From the NCBI GenBank assembly GCA_030248215.1, contig JASANG010001861.1:248001-312000 (forward strand): 64,000 nucleotides of DNA, given 5' to 3'. This document shows positions 61,843-64,000 of the stretch, piece by piece; positions within the stretch are counted from its first letter, which is position 1, and every line of letters starts with the position of its first letter. The notes below the pieces were generated by a model. It was given only the letters and a program-made list of their open reading frames with translations, was not told the origin of the DNA and ran no database searches. This DNA comes from Enoplolaimus lenunculus (taxonomy: Eukaryota; Nematoda; Enoplea; Enoplida; Thoracostomopsidae). Both the position numbers and the translations under genes were made by a program.

Positions 61843-63729
61843 CTAAAATTAGAACAAATTCACAACGCCGAAAGTTTATGAATACGCCGGTAATTAAACA
61901 TCGCATACATTACGATCAGGGTGGCAACAAAGGTTCGGATTCGGCAAAAAATTGCGGTCCGTATTTTGTTGTGGAAATGGCGAATCAATAAGCCGAATTC
62001 AACAATGTTCGGCAGCATTTTTTGTCATTTTTACACAATAAAATTGTAAATAACTTTTAATATAAATAAATATATCTTGTTTCAGGTCACAAATCATAAA
62101 CCTGAGGTCGGGGTATGACCAACTCTTCTGCCAAACGCTAACTGTAATGTGATTTTCAGAACAATAAACTGGTGTGCATTAAGGGTTACACCGGATCTTA
62201 GTGGAACCGTTAGAAAATCTCCACTGAGCATATGCGGAGAGCTAAGATTTTTTAGAACATGTTTTCAGATCAGAAAATAGTTTCGCAGTTCTCAACATGC
62301 TAAAACTATCCGTTATTACAAATGTTTTTTCAGGGCCCAAGTTTTCGACAACAGCCACTTAACGGCTAATATACCAGAGAACAGAAGCATTGGCAAGAAA
62401 TATATAGCTAAAGAAATTGTGGGGAGTTGTATAACCTATTATTTTAAGAGTTGAATAGCAAACCTCTCTTTATTGTATGCGGTCGTTTTGGACAGATAAT
62501 TCATACTCAAATCACTGGACCTGCTACGTAATTGCAGAGCCAATCTTAGTGGAACCTCCATTTTGGAGCTATACGGTAGGTACAATAATTTCAGAAATTT
62601 AGCCAATGTTCAAATGTTGACAAGTGCTTAGATAAAAAGGTTTGAAGTCCCGGTTCTTACCTAGACTGACAGACCCTATAACGAAAGAGAACCGACTGAT
62701 ATCTGTCCACAGCATTAGCAAGTAATATTGGCTGGGTTGTTATATATGGCTTAACTCGACCTCTGAGTTAATTTGGATTTGTCTCAACAGAGAAACTTAA
62801 CGTTATGGATCGAAAGTTTTGATAAATTGTCATCCCCTACGCAGGTGTGTACTGCCTCATCGCAAAGTTACCACTAGTTGTTCAAAATTACCGCTCAAAG
62901 GTAGTCTTGACTTAACTGGCAAGTCGACTTAACTCATGTTTCGGCAACACAGTCATTGCATTGCACATTCTTTAATATTTACCGTGTGTGTTATAATTGT
63001 CTGCTCTTTCTGATTTAGTCGTAGCTTGTCCGTATATGTGCATAGGAAGTGTATATAAACAAAAAAGCTGCACATATGGATTTTACCTACCACGTGGTGT
63101 AGTGGTATCATACTTGGCTGGGCTGGTCGCATGATTTTGAGCAGCTGGAAAAGCATGTGCGCATAACTGACACGCATATCTAACATGATTACAGGGTCAA
63201 AAACTACTAAAATCGAAATATACGTTTTTATTATTTAATTTTGGTATTTTCGTGCTAAGAAAAATCGAAAAAAATTCGGAAAAACTTCGAAATTGATATT
63301 TTCTGGTCCGCTGCATTAAGGTGAATACGAAAATACCAAAATTTTTGCAAAAAAGCTATTTTTTCTATTTTTATTCATTTTTGACTCTATGACGAAGGAG
63401 TACCTATCAGTCATTACCTTTTCTCGAATATTGGGCATCGGTCAACATTTTTCATTTGCTTGGAAGTCGCCGATTTGACAGACTAATATACAATAAGTAT
63501 TTTATGCGTTTGTGCTGACTAAAACCATTAACCAAATTAGGAATACGAACTATTTCACATGTTCATGGCATCATGCACAGACGTTGTTGCATTATAAGGA
63601 GATGAGACTACAGATTTGTATATAAGGAAGAACTTTACCTGCAAAGGAGCATTTGTTGTGTTAGTTGTTTATAATAAGTCTTTGTTCATTTAACTTTGTT
63701 TCAACTGATTTTTTCCTTTCCAAGAGAAT
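61843..63729. other. Upstream flank of the C1orf50-like gene
   Basis: It should contain the gene's first exon and promoter, but none could be defined. A SINE tail fragment lies at about 62618-62690 (AGTCCCGGTTCTTACCTAGA), and a degraded tRNA-like A box (TGGTGTAGTGGTATCATAC) near 63098. No other gene seen. Confidence 0.45.
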
Positions 63730-63895
63730 GCAACATAATTATTGCCAGTCTAGGAAGGAACCGGAACTTCGACCATTTATAACTAAGCAGCTGAAAAAGC
63801 GGGTTACGGGCGGTTTCGAACTACCGACCTTCTGTTTCTCAGGCGGATGCTGTCGTCACTACGCCACGGAGCCCGCCCGTCCAACTGCTTCTATT
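63730..63895 (-). repeat. tRNA-derived SINE
   Basis: On the minus strand the head GGGCTCCGTGGCGTAGTGAC (A box) and GGTCGGTAGTTCGAAACCG (B box) is followed by CAGCTGCTTAGTTATAAATG and AAGTTCCGGTTCCTTCCTAG. The tail matches 10800-10985 while the tRNA-like head differs. Confidence 0.75.
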
Positions 63896-64000
63896 GTCAA
63901 CCGTATGCTGCCCGCAAGCATATTACACAATGTGCATTGCATATATTACATAAGCACTAGGACAAACATGTCTCACATGCTTACAATTATTACACAATTT

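Noticed and set aside
1-64000. CRISPR arrays, bacterial operons or phage-type systems
   Set aside because: The window is eukaryotic; the regularly spaced repeats present (49.2, 45.2 and 57.6 kb) are minisatellite or transposon interiors without spacer structure.

Overview
The window is animal nuclear DNA with intron-split genes, GT-AG splice sites and short exons. It is AT-rich and crowded with small inverted-repeat transposons. Degenerate runs of TTAGGC/GCCTAA, the nematode telomere unit, recur at several places. With the U1 gene (whose first bases read AAACTTACCTG) and the nematode-like mix of elements they point to a nematode, possibly a repeat-rich early-branching one. That placement is inference; the gene content alone only says invertebrate metazoan.

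Layout. 1-6.0 kb (-): 5' two thirds of the mitochondrial intermediate peptidase gene, cut by the window edge in the exon bearing the zinc-binding HEFGH motif. 6.0-16.7 kb: intergenic, with MITEs, a SINE and a fold-back element. 16.7-27.2 kb (+): a 14-exon ABCG1/ABCG4-type half transporter. 28.2-30.2 kb (+): a decayed, intron-retaining fragment of the ER ubiquitin ligase MARCH6/TEB4. 31.08 kb (+): a U1 snRNA gene. 31.7-37.2 kb: nested inverted-repeat elements and tRNA-derived SINEs. 37.2-39.9 kb (-): a 5'-truncated LINE with reverse transcriptase, RNase H and a (CAA)n tail, split by a hAT-type MITE. 40.0-47.4 kb (+): a 12-exon gene for a 704-residue leucine-rich-repeat protein. 49.2-50.5 kb: a CpG-rich palindromic minisatellite. 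50.8-53.9 kb (+): mitochondrial ribosomal protein mS34 (MRPS34). 54.5-56.4 kb (+): an internally deleted piggyBac-type transposon, followed by its short relatives. 58.6-61.8 kb (-): a C1orf50-type (DUF2452) gene whose first exon was not found; its large intron holds a 1.4 kb inverted-repeat element.

The host genes are unrelated housekeeping or signalling genes on both strands, so no operon or gene cluster is seen. Two encode mitochondrial proteins (MIPEP, mS34). I assigned exons by matching the conceptual protein to remembered family sequences and checking that splice phases join; all exon sets listed keep frame. The most notable items are the heavily disabled MARCH6 fragment among otherwise intact genes, the U1 gene, the shared TGCGSSGTTCAC termini of several elements, and the nested insertions whose order can be read from target duplications. 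I found no convincing new multi-gene system.
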